DNA from: Bacillus sp. FJAT-18017
Lineage (GTDB): Bacteria; Bacillota; Bacilli; Bacillales; Cytobacillaceae
Reading direction: 5' to 3'
Length of the DNA stretch: 64,000 nucleotides
Assembly: GCF_001278805.1 (NCBI RefSeq)
Contig: NZ_CP012602.1
Location: forward strand, 4,548,501 to 4,612,500
The notes under the pieces are model-generated. The model did not search any database and had not been told where the DNA came from. It saw nothing but the letters and a program-made list of their open reading frames with translations. Shown piece by piece: positions 7,581 to 14,681 of the stretch (position 1 is its first letter; each line of letters opens with the position of its first letter). Made by a program: the position numbers and the translations under genes.

Positions 7581-8565
7581 CTATTTCCACTCCTTCAAAT
7601 TGATCAATTTTTCTTTTATATGCCACAGGATTATCCTTTAAAATTATTTCAGCCATACCTTCTGTTAAGTCCTTTAACGAAGGCATACCATTTTCATTGT
7701 GATTAACTTTAATGTCAAACACTCTTTGTATATTTTCAAGTTCAATCGTGCGACTTCTCCCCGAGTGGGTTTTCCCCTGAATGCCAATACCATCAAAATG
7801 TTGCTCTTCGAATAATTTTTTAAAATACTGCTCTACTCCTATGACAGAATCTTTTGGAATTGTATTTTCGAAAGAAACTTTTACTCTAGAAATACCTTTC
7901 ATGCCATTTTGTTTCGCATTATTATACAAATACAATACGTTAGCTGCTTCATTACTCTTAGACTCAAGTTGGTCAGTATCAAGATAATAATATGCGTCAT
8001 TTATAACTGAAAACTGTTTTAGCTCCTCAAAAAATGTTTTTGATGGTAAACTACTTATTTTCAAAAAATTAGTCCTATGCATTTTGACAGGATCATATTT
8101 CTTATTAAATGCTACCAAGTAATCATCGATTAGCCCTCTGTGATATCTAAAGAATTTTTTGATAAAGGTTTTCCTTGCAACATTTTCTGAATCTTTCTCA
8201 AGTAGTAATAAACCCGTTCTTTTATCTACAACAAAATTGATTTCATTTTTCACTCCGTGATTTTTTGGTTTAATACCTGCTTCAACTTGCTCGAAGATAT
8301 CAATGATTTCTTGTTCCTTCCCATACCTTGCAGTGATAAAAACACCCTCGTATATATTGGCGTCTTCAGATTGTTTAAATGATATTAAGTTTATCATTTT
8401 ATTATCTTCTTTAAATGCACGCTCTTTTAAAGGAATATCTTGTATTATCCTTTTAAAGAAGAATTCTAGGCACTCAAAGTCAAATCTGTCTAAATCATAC
8501 GATTTCCCTGTAAATTTTGGAGTGGTTAATTCATATCCGAAGATTGCCACAGGTTTAGTTTCCAT
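7549..8565 (-). CDS. Soluble protein of a two-gene candidate exclusion system
   Basis: A 338-residue soluble protein. I take the ATG at 8565, which has AAGGAGA in front; a longer frame upstream would run through the inverted repeats. It seems to have an N-terminal alpha/beta part (to about residue 150, with NEINFVVDKRTGLLLLEKD) and a C-terminal part with strands and helices near 215-275 (SRVKVSFENTIPKD, then FDGIGIQGKTHSGRS). The order of strands and the G-K-T-x-S-G-R segment are reminiscent of the C-terminal half of RexA, but I cannot claim homology. It overlaps the membrane gene by 32 bases and is preceded by an elaborate inverted repeat. Position between the lysis genes and attL is typical for lysogenic-conversion genes. 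Confidence 0.72.
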   Translation of the reverse strand: METKPVAIFGYELTTPKFTGKSYDLDRFDFECLEFFFKRIIQDIPLKERAFKEDNKMINLISFKQSEDANIYEGVFITARYGKEQEIIDIFEQVEAGIKPKNHGVKNEINFVVDKRTGLLLLEKDSENVARKTFIKKFFRYHRGLIDDYLVAFNKKYDPVKMHRTNFLKISSLPSKTFFEELKQFSVINDAYYYLDTDQLESKSNEAANVLYLYNNAKQNGMKGISRVKVSFENTIPKDSVIGVEQYFKKLFEEQHFDGIGIQGKTHSGRSRTIELENIQRVFDIKVNHNENGMPSLKDLTEGMAEIILKDNPVAYKRKIDQFEGVEIDGDEKEERII

Positions 8566-8584
8566 GAGAGTCTCCTTCCCAGGA

Positions 8585-8664
8585 AGACCCGCAGGTGTAA
8601 TATATATTATTGGATTTAACAATAATATATGTTACACTAAATTTGACGATTGACGTGCGGGTCT
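8585..8664. promoter_or_regulatory. Nested inverted repeats ahead of the two-gene operon
   Basis: Outer arms AGACCCGCA (8585-8593) and TGCGGGTCT (8656-8664) are exact complements. Inside lies an 18-bp inverted repeat, 8595-8612 against 8620-8637, with one mismatch and a seven-base loop. The block ends 20 bases before the ATG of the 338-residue gene. It may be an operator around the promoter (several TATA-like hexamers are inside) or, if transcribed, a long leader hairpin that hides the ribosome site. Either way it implies tight control. Confidence 0.7.
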
Positions 8665-8744
8665 AACTGCATGTCCTTTTTTTATCTTAATGTTACTAGT
8701 TTTGTAGAATATTGTAAATTACGGAATTATATATCACATAAATT

Positions 8745-8782
8745 ACACAATAACCCTTCCTTCCCGGGAAGGGTTATTGTGT
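8745..8782 (-). terminator. Terminator after the lysis genes
   Basis: A perfect 16-bp stem (ACACAATAACCCTTCC against its complement) with loop TTCCCG. It stands right after the endolysin stop codon on the minus strand and probably ends the whole late transcript. Confidence 0.8.
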
Positions 8783-8785
8783 TGG

Positions 8786-9496
8786 TTATTTCACCCTTAA
8801 TTTTTGCCCAGGGTAAATCAAATCTATATTCTTAAGTTTGTTCAGGACCTTGATTCTTTGAATGGTTGTTTTATACTTCAGCGCAATTCCCGAAACCGTT
8901 TCGCCTTTTTTGACAACATGGTATACAGCCTTGATTGTTGGCTTTGGAGTCGAAGCAACCTTAACATCCTTCTTGAACTGCTCGAACAAGTCAGGTCTTG
9001 CTACCCATGGAGCCGGGCAGTTTTTTCCAGTAATGTCATAGTGCCTGTAAATATCAGCTGAAGGATCCAGCTTAAACCTCTTGCACAGCTCAGCTACCAC
9101 CTTAACGGTCCTCGCCACCGTATCCTTATGAATAGTTCCATCCTTCTCAACGCACATTTCCACTCCGATTGTATTAAGGTTTGCATTCCCGCCCCTATAA
9201 GTTGGAACCGAAGCAAGCAGCCTCTTGACCTTGGAAGGTTTTTCATTTGCTTGATAGGCCACTTCATTTAGTGGGACGATTAGGGATGCGCTGTCGCGAT
9301 CAACAAATAGATGAGCAGATGCAGCCCTGCCACCGCCGCCGTCTTCCCCATCAAAGTAATTGGCGTGTGCCTCGTCACTTCCCCCGGGATTAGCTGTCCA
9401 ATGGACTACAATGGCCATCACAGACAATAACGATATACCTGGTCTAGAAAACCTATTCTTTTGAACAATATCCTCTTTCCAAAGTGCAGTTGCCAT
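8786..9496 (-). CDS. Endolysin: N-acetylmuramoyl-L-alanine amidase with LysM
   Basis: A 236-residue peptidoglycan hydrolase with no signal peptide, so it needs the holin to reach the wall. Residues about 25-165 form an Amidase_2 (PGRP-like) domain: zinc ligands are likely His32 (VVHWTA), the His in YRHYDITGKNC and the Cys in that segment; NTIGVEMC is another usual motif. A LysM domain (YHVVKKGETVSGIALKY to YPGQKLRVK) fills the last 45 residues and binds glycan. Its ATG touches the holin stop codon. Note that the leading 20 residues before the domain are basic. Confidence 0.93.
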   Translation of the reverse strand: MATALWKEDIVQKNRFSRPGISLLSVMAIVVHWTANPGGSDEAHANYFDGEDGGGGRAASAHLFVDRDSASLIVPLNEVAYQANEKPSKVKRLLASVPTYRGGNANLNTIGVEMCVEKDGTIHKDTVARTVKVVAELCKRFKLDPSADIYRHYDITGKNCPAPWVARPDLFEQFKKDVKVASTPKPTIKAVYHVVKKGETVSGIALKYKTTIQRIKVLNKLKNIDLIYPGQKLRVK

Positions 9497-10029
9497 TACT
9501 CATCCACTCCCTTTTCTACTGTGGCCGCCTGTTCTTCGGCAGCTGGCATTACTGACCTTTCCTCAGACCGTCTAATCTTTGCCTCAATCTCACTGGCCAC
9601 CCACTGGATAGCCCAATTCGGAATCCACTTATCCCAACCTGCCCTTGTAAAGTTGGCAGTCATAGATGTTAGAGTATGGAACAGGATGCCACCCCAGAAA
9701 GCGTAGAAGAACGCTGGGGCAGGAGTGTGGAAGATGATATCGAGCATGCTTCCCCAGGCTGGTAAAACGAGCATGACAGCCGTTCGCAAGACACCTTGGA
9801 GACCATAAGCGCTGGCATAAGAACCATCCTTCTTAGATGCTGTGATACCGCCTGCCCAATCAAATAGGATTGCTAGTATTAGCGCCAGAATAAAGTAAAT
9901 GTGCAGCTCCCCTCCGTACAACTTACCGACGACAGAACCTGCAAATCCTGCAACCGTGCCGGCTGCCATGTTCTTCAGTGTCAGCAGGCTGCTCAAGTCA
10001 AAAGCATCATAGTAATTTCTCATTCTCAT
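9496..10029 (-). CDS. Phage holin
   Basis: A 177-residue membrane protein, directly upstream of and touching the endolysin gene. Hydrophobic helices lie at about 20-40, 45-62 and 80-105. DWAGGITASKKDG in the first cytoplasmic loop and a R-T/A pattern afterwards match the Bacillus phi29/Cp-1-type holin family (PF05105). It has a charged C-terminal tail of about 40 residues. It should open the membrane at the end of the lytic cycle. Confidence 0.9.
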   Translation of the reverse strand: MRMRNYYDAFDLSSLLTLKNMAAGTVAGFAGSVVGKLYGGELHIYFILALILAILFDWAGGITASKKDGSYASAYGLQGVLRTAVMLVLPAWGSMLDIIFHTPAPAFFYAFWGGILFHTLTSMTANFTRAGWDKWIPNWAIQWVASEIEAKIRRSEERSVMPAAEEQAATVEKGVDE

Positions 10030-10051
10030 TTCTCCCTTTTTGGAAAATAAA

Positions 10052-10075
10052 AAGAGCCCTCAGATGAGAGCTCTT
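10052..10075 (-). terminator. Terminator between accessory gene and holin
   Basis: Stem AAGAGC/GCTCTT plus an inner TCA/TGA pair, followed on the minus strand by TTTTTATTTT. It separates the accessory gene at 10.1 kb from the lysis genes, so that gene has its own transcript end. Confidence 0.7.
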
Positions 10076-10078
10076 CCG

Positions 10079-10867
10079 CTATTTGTTATTTGTAAAAAAT
10101 TGAATAAAATCGTTCCCTAAGTCACTTATATATAATGAATCACTTTCCCATACCTTAGAATGAAAACCGATAGATCTCCTTGGAAGGTACCTACGACGCT
10201 GATCTTCAAGCGCATTTACATAGTCAACCAAATCATTTACTGTCTTTACTAATTTGTTATAATCCTCATCCAAGCTGCTAACCAGTAATCCTTGTCGCTG
10301 TAGTTTCTCATTAGTCCTGTGATAAATATCCTCGGAAATGCCTTCTTTCAAAAGATATTCTTTTAATTCAAGGTGAGTAAAATGCGGCCGGTGAAGCTTG
10401 TGAAAGAGAAGTCTGAGATCTATTTTGCGAAGATTTTTTAGAATATCTAAGTAAATTATTATCGTTGTTGGCTCTGGGTTCTCAGTTGCTGTCAAATTTA
10501 CAAATCCATTAGCAATATACTCTATTTTATCTGCTTCCTGTTCGTCAATTACGTAATCGCAAATAAGTCCAGCAAAGAAATCCTTAATTGTCCTTTTCTG
10601 CCGTTCCCCTAAAGCTCGGTAATTTCGTTCAATTTCTTCGATTCGTAAACTCAATTCATAAAATAAGCGAAGCAAGTTCGCTTCCATCCTTTGTTGTTTA
10701 TAATTTAAAACAAAACTTGTGAAGCCAGGAACAACTGCCCCTACTACTCCTTCAAGAAAAATTTCCGATACAACAGAAACCCCTCCGTCTACACTGCACT
10801 CAAGAATGTCTTTAGCCTTTTGAATAAAAGGCTTACCTCCATTGTTATCCAAATAAACCCCCTCCAA
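10079..10867 (-). CDS. Unknown accessory protein with one membrane segment
   Basis: A 262-residue protein. Residues about 28-55 are glycine/valine rich and hydrophobic (VVSEIFLEGVVGAVVPGFTS) and could insert in the membrane. The rest is soluble and helical, with a central segment about 85-160 and a C-terminal segment holding LLVSSLDEDYNK and a coiled stretch. I do not recognise a named family. The gene ends in its own terminator, sits between tail-fibre and lysis genes, and lies in A/T-rich sequence, all typical of a lysogen-expressed accessory gene. A role in phage exclusion is possible but not shown. Confidence 0.65.
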   Translation of the reverse strand: MEGVYLDNNGGKPFIQKAKDILECSVDGGVSVVSEIFLEGVVGAVVPGFTSFVLNYKQQRMEANLLRLFYELSLRIEEIERNYRALGERQKRTIKDFFAGLICDYVIDEQEADKIEYIANGFVNLTATENPEPTTIIIYLDILKNLRKIDLRLLFHKLHRPHFTHLELKEYLLKEGISEDIYHRTNEKLQRQGLLVSSLDEDYNKLVKTVNDLVDYVNALEDQRRRYLPRRSIGFHSKVWESDSLYISDLGNDFIQFFTNNK

Positions 10868-10999
10868 TGATTCTATTATATCAAATCACAGGAGGAAGTA
10901 TTATCCAAATTTACTAGTAATAAGTTACTTTACATACAACGCCCGTCTGGGAGATTTAACCTTTAATCAAAAGAACGAACTCCGAAAGTAAAATTAAGT

Positions 11000-11572
11000 T
11001 TAAAATCGCTCGCGATTGTTCTTAATGACCATTTGACTCATCCCATCAACCCAGTTAAGCACTTCTTGCAAATCAACAGTGTTGTTCCAAAATTTTAATG
11101 TTGTCCCTTCTAGCTGCCGAAAAGTCTCCTGGTTTTGGGACTGTGGAATCAACATGCTGCCTACATTTAAATCAATAAACATATTGGGATTTTCAGAAGT
11201 AGCCCATTGGTCAAGACGTGCTTCAAAATGCTCGTAATCATTTCTGATAGCTCTTAATGACTCAGGTGGTTCTGGAAACTCAGGGTTTCTTTCCCTAAGA
11301 ATCTTGGCCCTTTCTACCGCCTTTGCATGTTCGTTATTTCGTTGCCTTGCTCCAATTGCCTCTTCATCGACGAGTCGAAGAACAAGCATGGCATGATTGA
11401 TGATAGACATAGCATAGCTAATAACAATAGAAGCTGATTTTGTTTTGGATGCCTCGACTAGCTGAATAGCATTTTCCTTAATCCAGTCATTTCGGTTGTT
11501 TATTTCTTCCTCATAAATCCTCATTACAAAACTAAGTTTTCCTTCATCATTTGGGAAAAATTGATTGTCCAT
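11000..11572 (-). CDS. HEPN-like protein
   Basis: A 190-residue, largely helical protein. Residues RNDYEH at 110-115 give the R-x4-H pattern (RN at the start, His at the end) that is the active site of HEPN ribonucleases. Helices before (SAMSIINHAMLVLRLVDE region) and after fit the four-helix HEPN fold. The ATG is preceded by AGGAGG and, just above it, a perfect 11-bp inverted repeat. Known HEPN proteins act in toxin-antitoxin and abortive infection systems. I see no obvious antitoxin gene alongside, so it may be non-toxic, self-controlled, or inactive. Confidence 0.62.
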   Translation of the reverse strand: MDNQFFPNDEGKLSFVMRIYEEEINNRNDWIKENAIQLVEASKTKSASIVISYAMSIINHAMLVLRLVDEEAIGARQRNNEHAKAVERAKILRERNPEFPEPPESLRAIRNDYEHFEARLDQWATSENPNMFIDLNVGSMLIPQSQNQETFRQLEGTTLKFWNNTVDLQEVLNWVDGMSQMVIKNNRERF

Positions 11573-11582
11573 AATGTCCTCC

Positions 11583-11610
11583 TAGATTGATATATTTTAA
11601 TATCAATCTA
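11583..11610. promoter_or_regulatory. Palindromic operator before the HEPN-like gene
   Basis: Arms TAGATTGATAT and ATATCAATCTA are perfect complements with a six-base AT spacer. It ends 11 bases upstream of the start codon and adjoins the AGGAGG box, so a bound protein or a folded leader would block expression. Confidence 0.65.
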
Positions 11611-11646
11611 TTTATTGGAGATTTGTCAACCTTTTTACGAACTCCG

Positions 11647-11784
11647 TTAAATGACTTCTTCTTCCGATACTTGTTCAGATACAATTGTATTTCCATCTAC
11701 AGATATTACTCTCATTTTCAACGTCATTGGACTCTCTGTTAATGGGTTCCACATTTCAACTGTATAGAAGTCGCCCACTTGCAT
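11647..11784 (-). CDS. Small phage protein, 45 aa
   Basis: A 45-residue frame (MQVGDFYTVEMWNP... ending VSEEEVI) whose ATG overlaps the stop of the preceding tail gene in TAATG. It looks like a small beta-rich domain with an acidic tail. Small proteins at this position, just after the tail-fibre genes, are common in Bacillus siphoviruses (XkdX-like place), though the XkdX motif itself is not visible. Translational coupling is the main evidence. Confidence 0.6.
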   Translation of the reverse strand: MQVGDFYTVEMWNPLTESPMTLKMRVISVDGNTIVSEQVSEEEVI

Positions 11785-12302
11785 TAGATAATCGCCTCCT
11801 CTTCATATATGACTGTATACATTCTGGCTGTAACTCCATCGGTATTTAAGTTTGTGAAATTTTGAAAAACAATCAACAATGGATTCGCAGAATCGAATAT
11901 AATACCTCCGGGTGACTCATATTTTAATGTCAAAGCTGTTGTTCCACCTGCTGTAGTGAAAGCTAGTTGTTCCGCTCCATAGGTAACAGCCCCTATACCA
12001 ACAACAATAAAATGAGAACCTGTTGAACCTGCAATAGGTGGGGAATAAGCACCAATATACTTGAGCCGTCCTAAATACCCCGGCGTAGGGGATATAGTAA
12101 CTGATGCAGCGGAATTAGAATTAATAACCGCTGTCATTGTTGCTCTTGCCTTTTGAAGTCTTACTTTCCTCCCTGTTAGCGCGACATTCATCGCGCCGTT
12201 TGCGCCTTCTACAGGTTCGTAGTCGTCAGCTGTCTTGTTGAAATACTGGGGGACTGCAATGCCTTCGGTGTTACGTTTTACGAACTTATCAAAAAAGCCC
12301 AT
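11784..12302 (-). CDS. Minor tail-tip structural protein
   Basis: A 172-residue protein rich in Gly, Ala, Thr and Ser, of beta-type pattern (AVTYGAEQLAFTTAGGTTALTLKY), as in phage fibre or decoration proteins. It begins MGFFDKFVKRNTEG, 24 bases after the larger fibre gene. No enzymatic motif. It belongs to the late operon and is likely to be part of the baseplate or fibre, but I do not recognise a named family. Confidence 0.65.
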   Translation of the reverse strand: MGFFDKFVKRNTEGIAVPQYFNKTADDYEPVEGANGAMNVALTGRKVRLQKARATMTAVINSNSAASVTISPTPGYLGRLKYIGAYSPPIAGSTGSHFIVVGIGAVTYGAEQLAFTTAGGTTALTLKYESPGGIIFDSANPLLIVFQNFTNLNTDGVTARMYTVIYEEEAII

Positions 12303-12326
12303 TCATCTAACCTCCTAATCTATTAA

Positions 12327-13136
12327 TTACTTGTAGCAATATCTTAAGCCTGCGAGATCAAGCTCGTTGTCTGTGGCCCCTGTCGCTGTTGTGATAACAG
12401 AGATTTTTCCATCATCAAACAAGTAAACTCGAGCCCAATGGTTGTTAATGTATCCAGCGATTAATAAGGCATGACTTGTTGTAGGCTTAACGATGGATGG
12501 CATCGTAAAGGCTGGTAGGTAACTGGCCCCACCGAATTGCCCGTTCTTTATCCGCCCGCGAAAAACAACCTCATTGCCAATTATTGAGTATTGTGGAGTT
12601 GTAAGGCCTGCAACCCACCCGTTTTGCAATGATAGGTTTGTCCAAATCAGGGGAGAGTCCGTAACAACCTCATACCACCCTCTAAAAACATTGTCGGAAT
12701 GAACAGTCCCGATCCACGTCCGGCCGTCGGCATTCCTCTGTAATCTGAACTGCTTCATGCCCTGCTCTGACTGAGTTACATCAATGTTGTACCAAGCTGT
12801 ACTACCTGGAATCGGGTGCGAAGGTATATTTAGACTTGCACCGTAATAAAAACCGACACCAAGCGTTAATATGTCAAAGCCTGCAGCTAATTTTGTTCTC
12901 AGTCCGGTGTCTGCAGACAGCTTGACCATTTGAGCATTCTCTCTTACCCATGCCAAAACCTCTTCGTACTGCTTCTCCAAATTGTTCAAGTTAACCGCAG
13001 TTAGTGGAGTACCAACTTCAAGGATTTGGCCCTCAGCTGGGACCAGGGTGATCGTACCATCGGCATTAGTCCGCATAGTATAGGTCATAGGTTTTTCAAC
13101 AACTCTGTCTTTCCAGAGTGTTTTATTATAAGGCAC
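12327..13136 (-). CDS. Tail fibre / baseplate protein
   Basis: A 269-residue protein. The N-terminal part (RVVEKPMTYTMRTNADGTITLVPAEG, then GTPLTAVNLNNLEKQ) is the usual baseplate-attachment region of Bacillus phage fibres, and the C-terminal half is beta-rich with WYNIDVTQ and FRGWYEVVT segments seen in pyocin-knob-like receptor-binding proteins. It overlaps the preceding gene by one base. Likely to contact the host surface; the receptor is unknown. Confidence 0.75.
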   Translation of the reverse strand: MPYNKTLWKDRVVEKPMTYTMRTNADGTITLVPAEGQILEVGTPLTAVNLNNLEKQYEEVLAWVRENAQMVKLSADTGLRTKLAAGFDILTLGVGFYYGASLNIPSHPIPGSTAWYNIDVTQSEQGMKQFRLQRNADGRTWIGTVHSDNVFRGWYEVVTDSPLIWTNLSLQNGWVAGLTTPQYSIIGNEVVFRGRIKNGQFGGASYLPAFTMPSIVKPTTSHALLIAGYINNHWARVYLFDDGKISVITTATGATDNELDLAGLRYCYK

Positions 13137-14308
13137 TAAATTCCACCTCGGCTTTCTGTTACGCCATTCAAGTAGCCCTCATACGAGAATTCCTGTCTAA
13201 ATATCCGTGTCTGTTTCTTAGCTTCGAAGCTATCCTCAACCAGAATGACATCAGCGCATTCTAATATAGGATTTTGCCGCCAGATTGTTTTGTAGATGGC
13301 GTTGTAATTACTTTCGGTTATAATCCAATTTGCCACATCCCTTGCATGGGACTCTGTGGTGATTAACGGGTTAGCGATAGCAAACGAATCGCCATTGGTT
13401 CCTTTAATACTTGTATTTACGACTACAACTTCGCGCTCGCCGGTAGATTCATACACCTTTACTACAACCTCATAGATGGACTTATCTAAACTGATTTCGG
13501 GTTCTTCGAACATTTGATCATATTCAATGTTCTTCATTCCAAAACCGTTTGTAACCAATGGATATGCCCCACCAAAATAATAGGATTGCCCACAGTAATT
13601 CAGATAGTTGCTACTCGCGTCCAGGGCTGTAAATGGCTTAATAATTACTGTTCCCGTCCTGTCCTGGTATACGGCTGCTTTCCCCGCAATCCCGATGTGT
13701 TGCAAGGCCTCCCTCGAGTTGAGTCTTCCTTTAAATCCCGGTGACGATATTCTTTTTAGGCTGTCATCCACTGAAAACTTGGTAATGCCTGCTTTCTGGA
13801 GGACATCAACTGCTAAATTATAAAGATTACTTGCGGCTGTATTGTTATAGCTGATTTGCGCTAACATGTTGAAGCAATCTTGGCCAATTAAAGAAATGCT
13901 CATTGCTGCAGTCTCGTTTTTCCACTCGGAAAGATAATAAATTCCCATCGGCACCCATTCTATAAAGGAATGCTGTTCTATTGGAAAGCCTATGAAAATT
14001 GGATCTGATATTTCTTCCATAACTAAACCAAGTTCCAATCTAATTTCTGGCCGGCTTGCGATAATTTCGTTCATTTTGGCAAGAGTTAAGATGTCAAACT
14101 CTGCACCAGTATTATCAAGGGTGACCCGCAATTCATTTGTGGGTAATGTCTCATTGATGGTGCTCATTTCTTCAAGAAGGTTGAAGCTTATGATAGTTTC
14201 ATCACTATACTCTTTTGTGACTCCATAAAGAGTGAAGAATATCCTGGCGTTTATTTGGCGAACAGGCGCATAGACAGAGTCCTTAAATTTCTTACTAACG
14301 TTCAACAA
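13136..14308 (-). CDS. Phage tail-tip protein
   Basis: A 390-residue protein following the distal-tail gene and the tape measure. It starts MLNVSKKFKDSVYAPVRQINARI, a pattern typical of Bacillus phage tail-tip proteins that carry two N-terminal hub-like domains. No peptidase motif is seen, and it is much shorter than typical Tal proteins (over 600 residues), so the distal lysin part may be missing or carried elsewhere. It is joined to the fibre gene by a one-base overlap. Confidence 0.72.
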   Translation of the reverse strand: MLNVSKKFKDSVYAPVRQINARIFFTLYGVTKEYSDETIISFNLLEEMSTINETLPTNELRVTLDNTGAEFDILTLAKMNEIIASRPEIRLELGLVMEEISDPIFIGFPIEQHSFIEWVPMGIYYLSEWKNETAAMSISLIGQDCFNMLAQISYNNTAASNLYNLAVDVLQKAGITKFSVDDSLKRISSPGFKGRLNSREALQHIGIAGKAAVYQDRTGTVIIKPFTALDASSNYLNYCGQSYYFGGAYPLVTNGFGMKNIEYDQMFEEPEISLDKSIYEVVVKVYESTGEREVVVVNTSIKGTNGDSFAIANPLITTESHARDVANWIITESNYNAIYKTIWRQNPILECADVILVEDSFEAKKQTRIFRQEFSYEGYLNGVTESRGGI

Positions 14309-14318
14309 GTCTATGCAC

Positions 14319-14669
14319 CTACTTTTCTATCAAGCTGAATTTGATATCTTTCCATTCAGCCTGTCCGTTTTTAAAAATTAACATCGGTGCCTGGCGATCC
14401 CCAGAATAAAAAGTTCCTGTTTTCATTCCGTTTGCTTTAGGGTCGAAGTAGGTAACAGAAAAGAATACGGGGTCCACCAAGTTAAGGATTCTGCTATACT
14501 CTGCCCCCGTTAAAAAAGCCCATCCAACCTCAAGCTTTCTTTTAGTGGCAATCCGTTCAATAATCATCGTTCCCTTGGCATTTCGCTCTGCTTTACTTAA
14601 ATCAATAATGCCCACGTCATATTCAGATGGAGTGGGTAAAGCCACCCCGCTGATGCTGATCAGTGCCAT
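14319..14669 (-). CDS. Distal-tail-position protein, DUF6711-like
   Basis: A 116-residue protein just after the tape measure gene. The start MALISISGVALPTPSEYDVGI and the pattern ATKRKLEVGW then YFDPKANG match the DUF6711 family of siphovirus tail proteins. By position it replaces the longer Dit hub protein, so it probably forms the joint between tail tube and tip. The gap to the tape measure is 12 bases with a GGGGGG ribosome site. Confidence 0.8.
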   Translation of the reverse strand: MALISISGVALPTPSEYDVGIIDLSKAERNAKGTMIIERIATKRKLEVGWAFLTGAEYSRILNLVDPVFFSVTYFDPKANGMKTGTFYSGDRQAPMLIFKNGQAEWKDIKFSLIEK

Positions 14670-14681
14670 TTACCCGCCCCC

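Noticed and set aside
8566..8622. 19-residue N-terminal extension of the 338-residue protein
   Set aside because: It would be translated from the inverted-repeat region and lacks a ribosome site.
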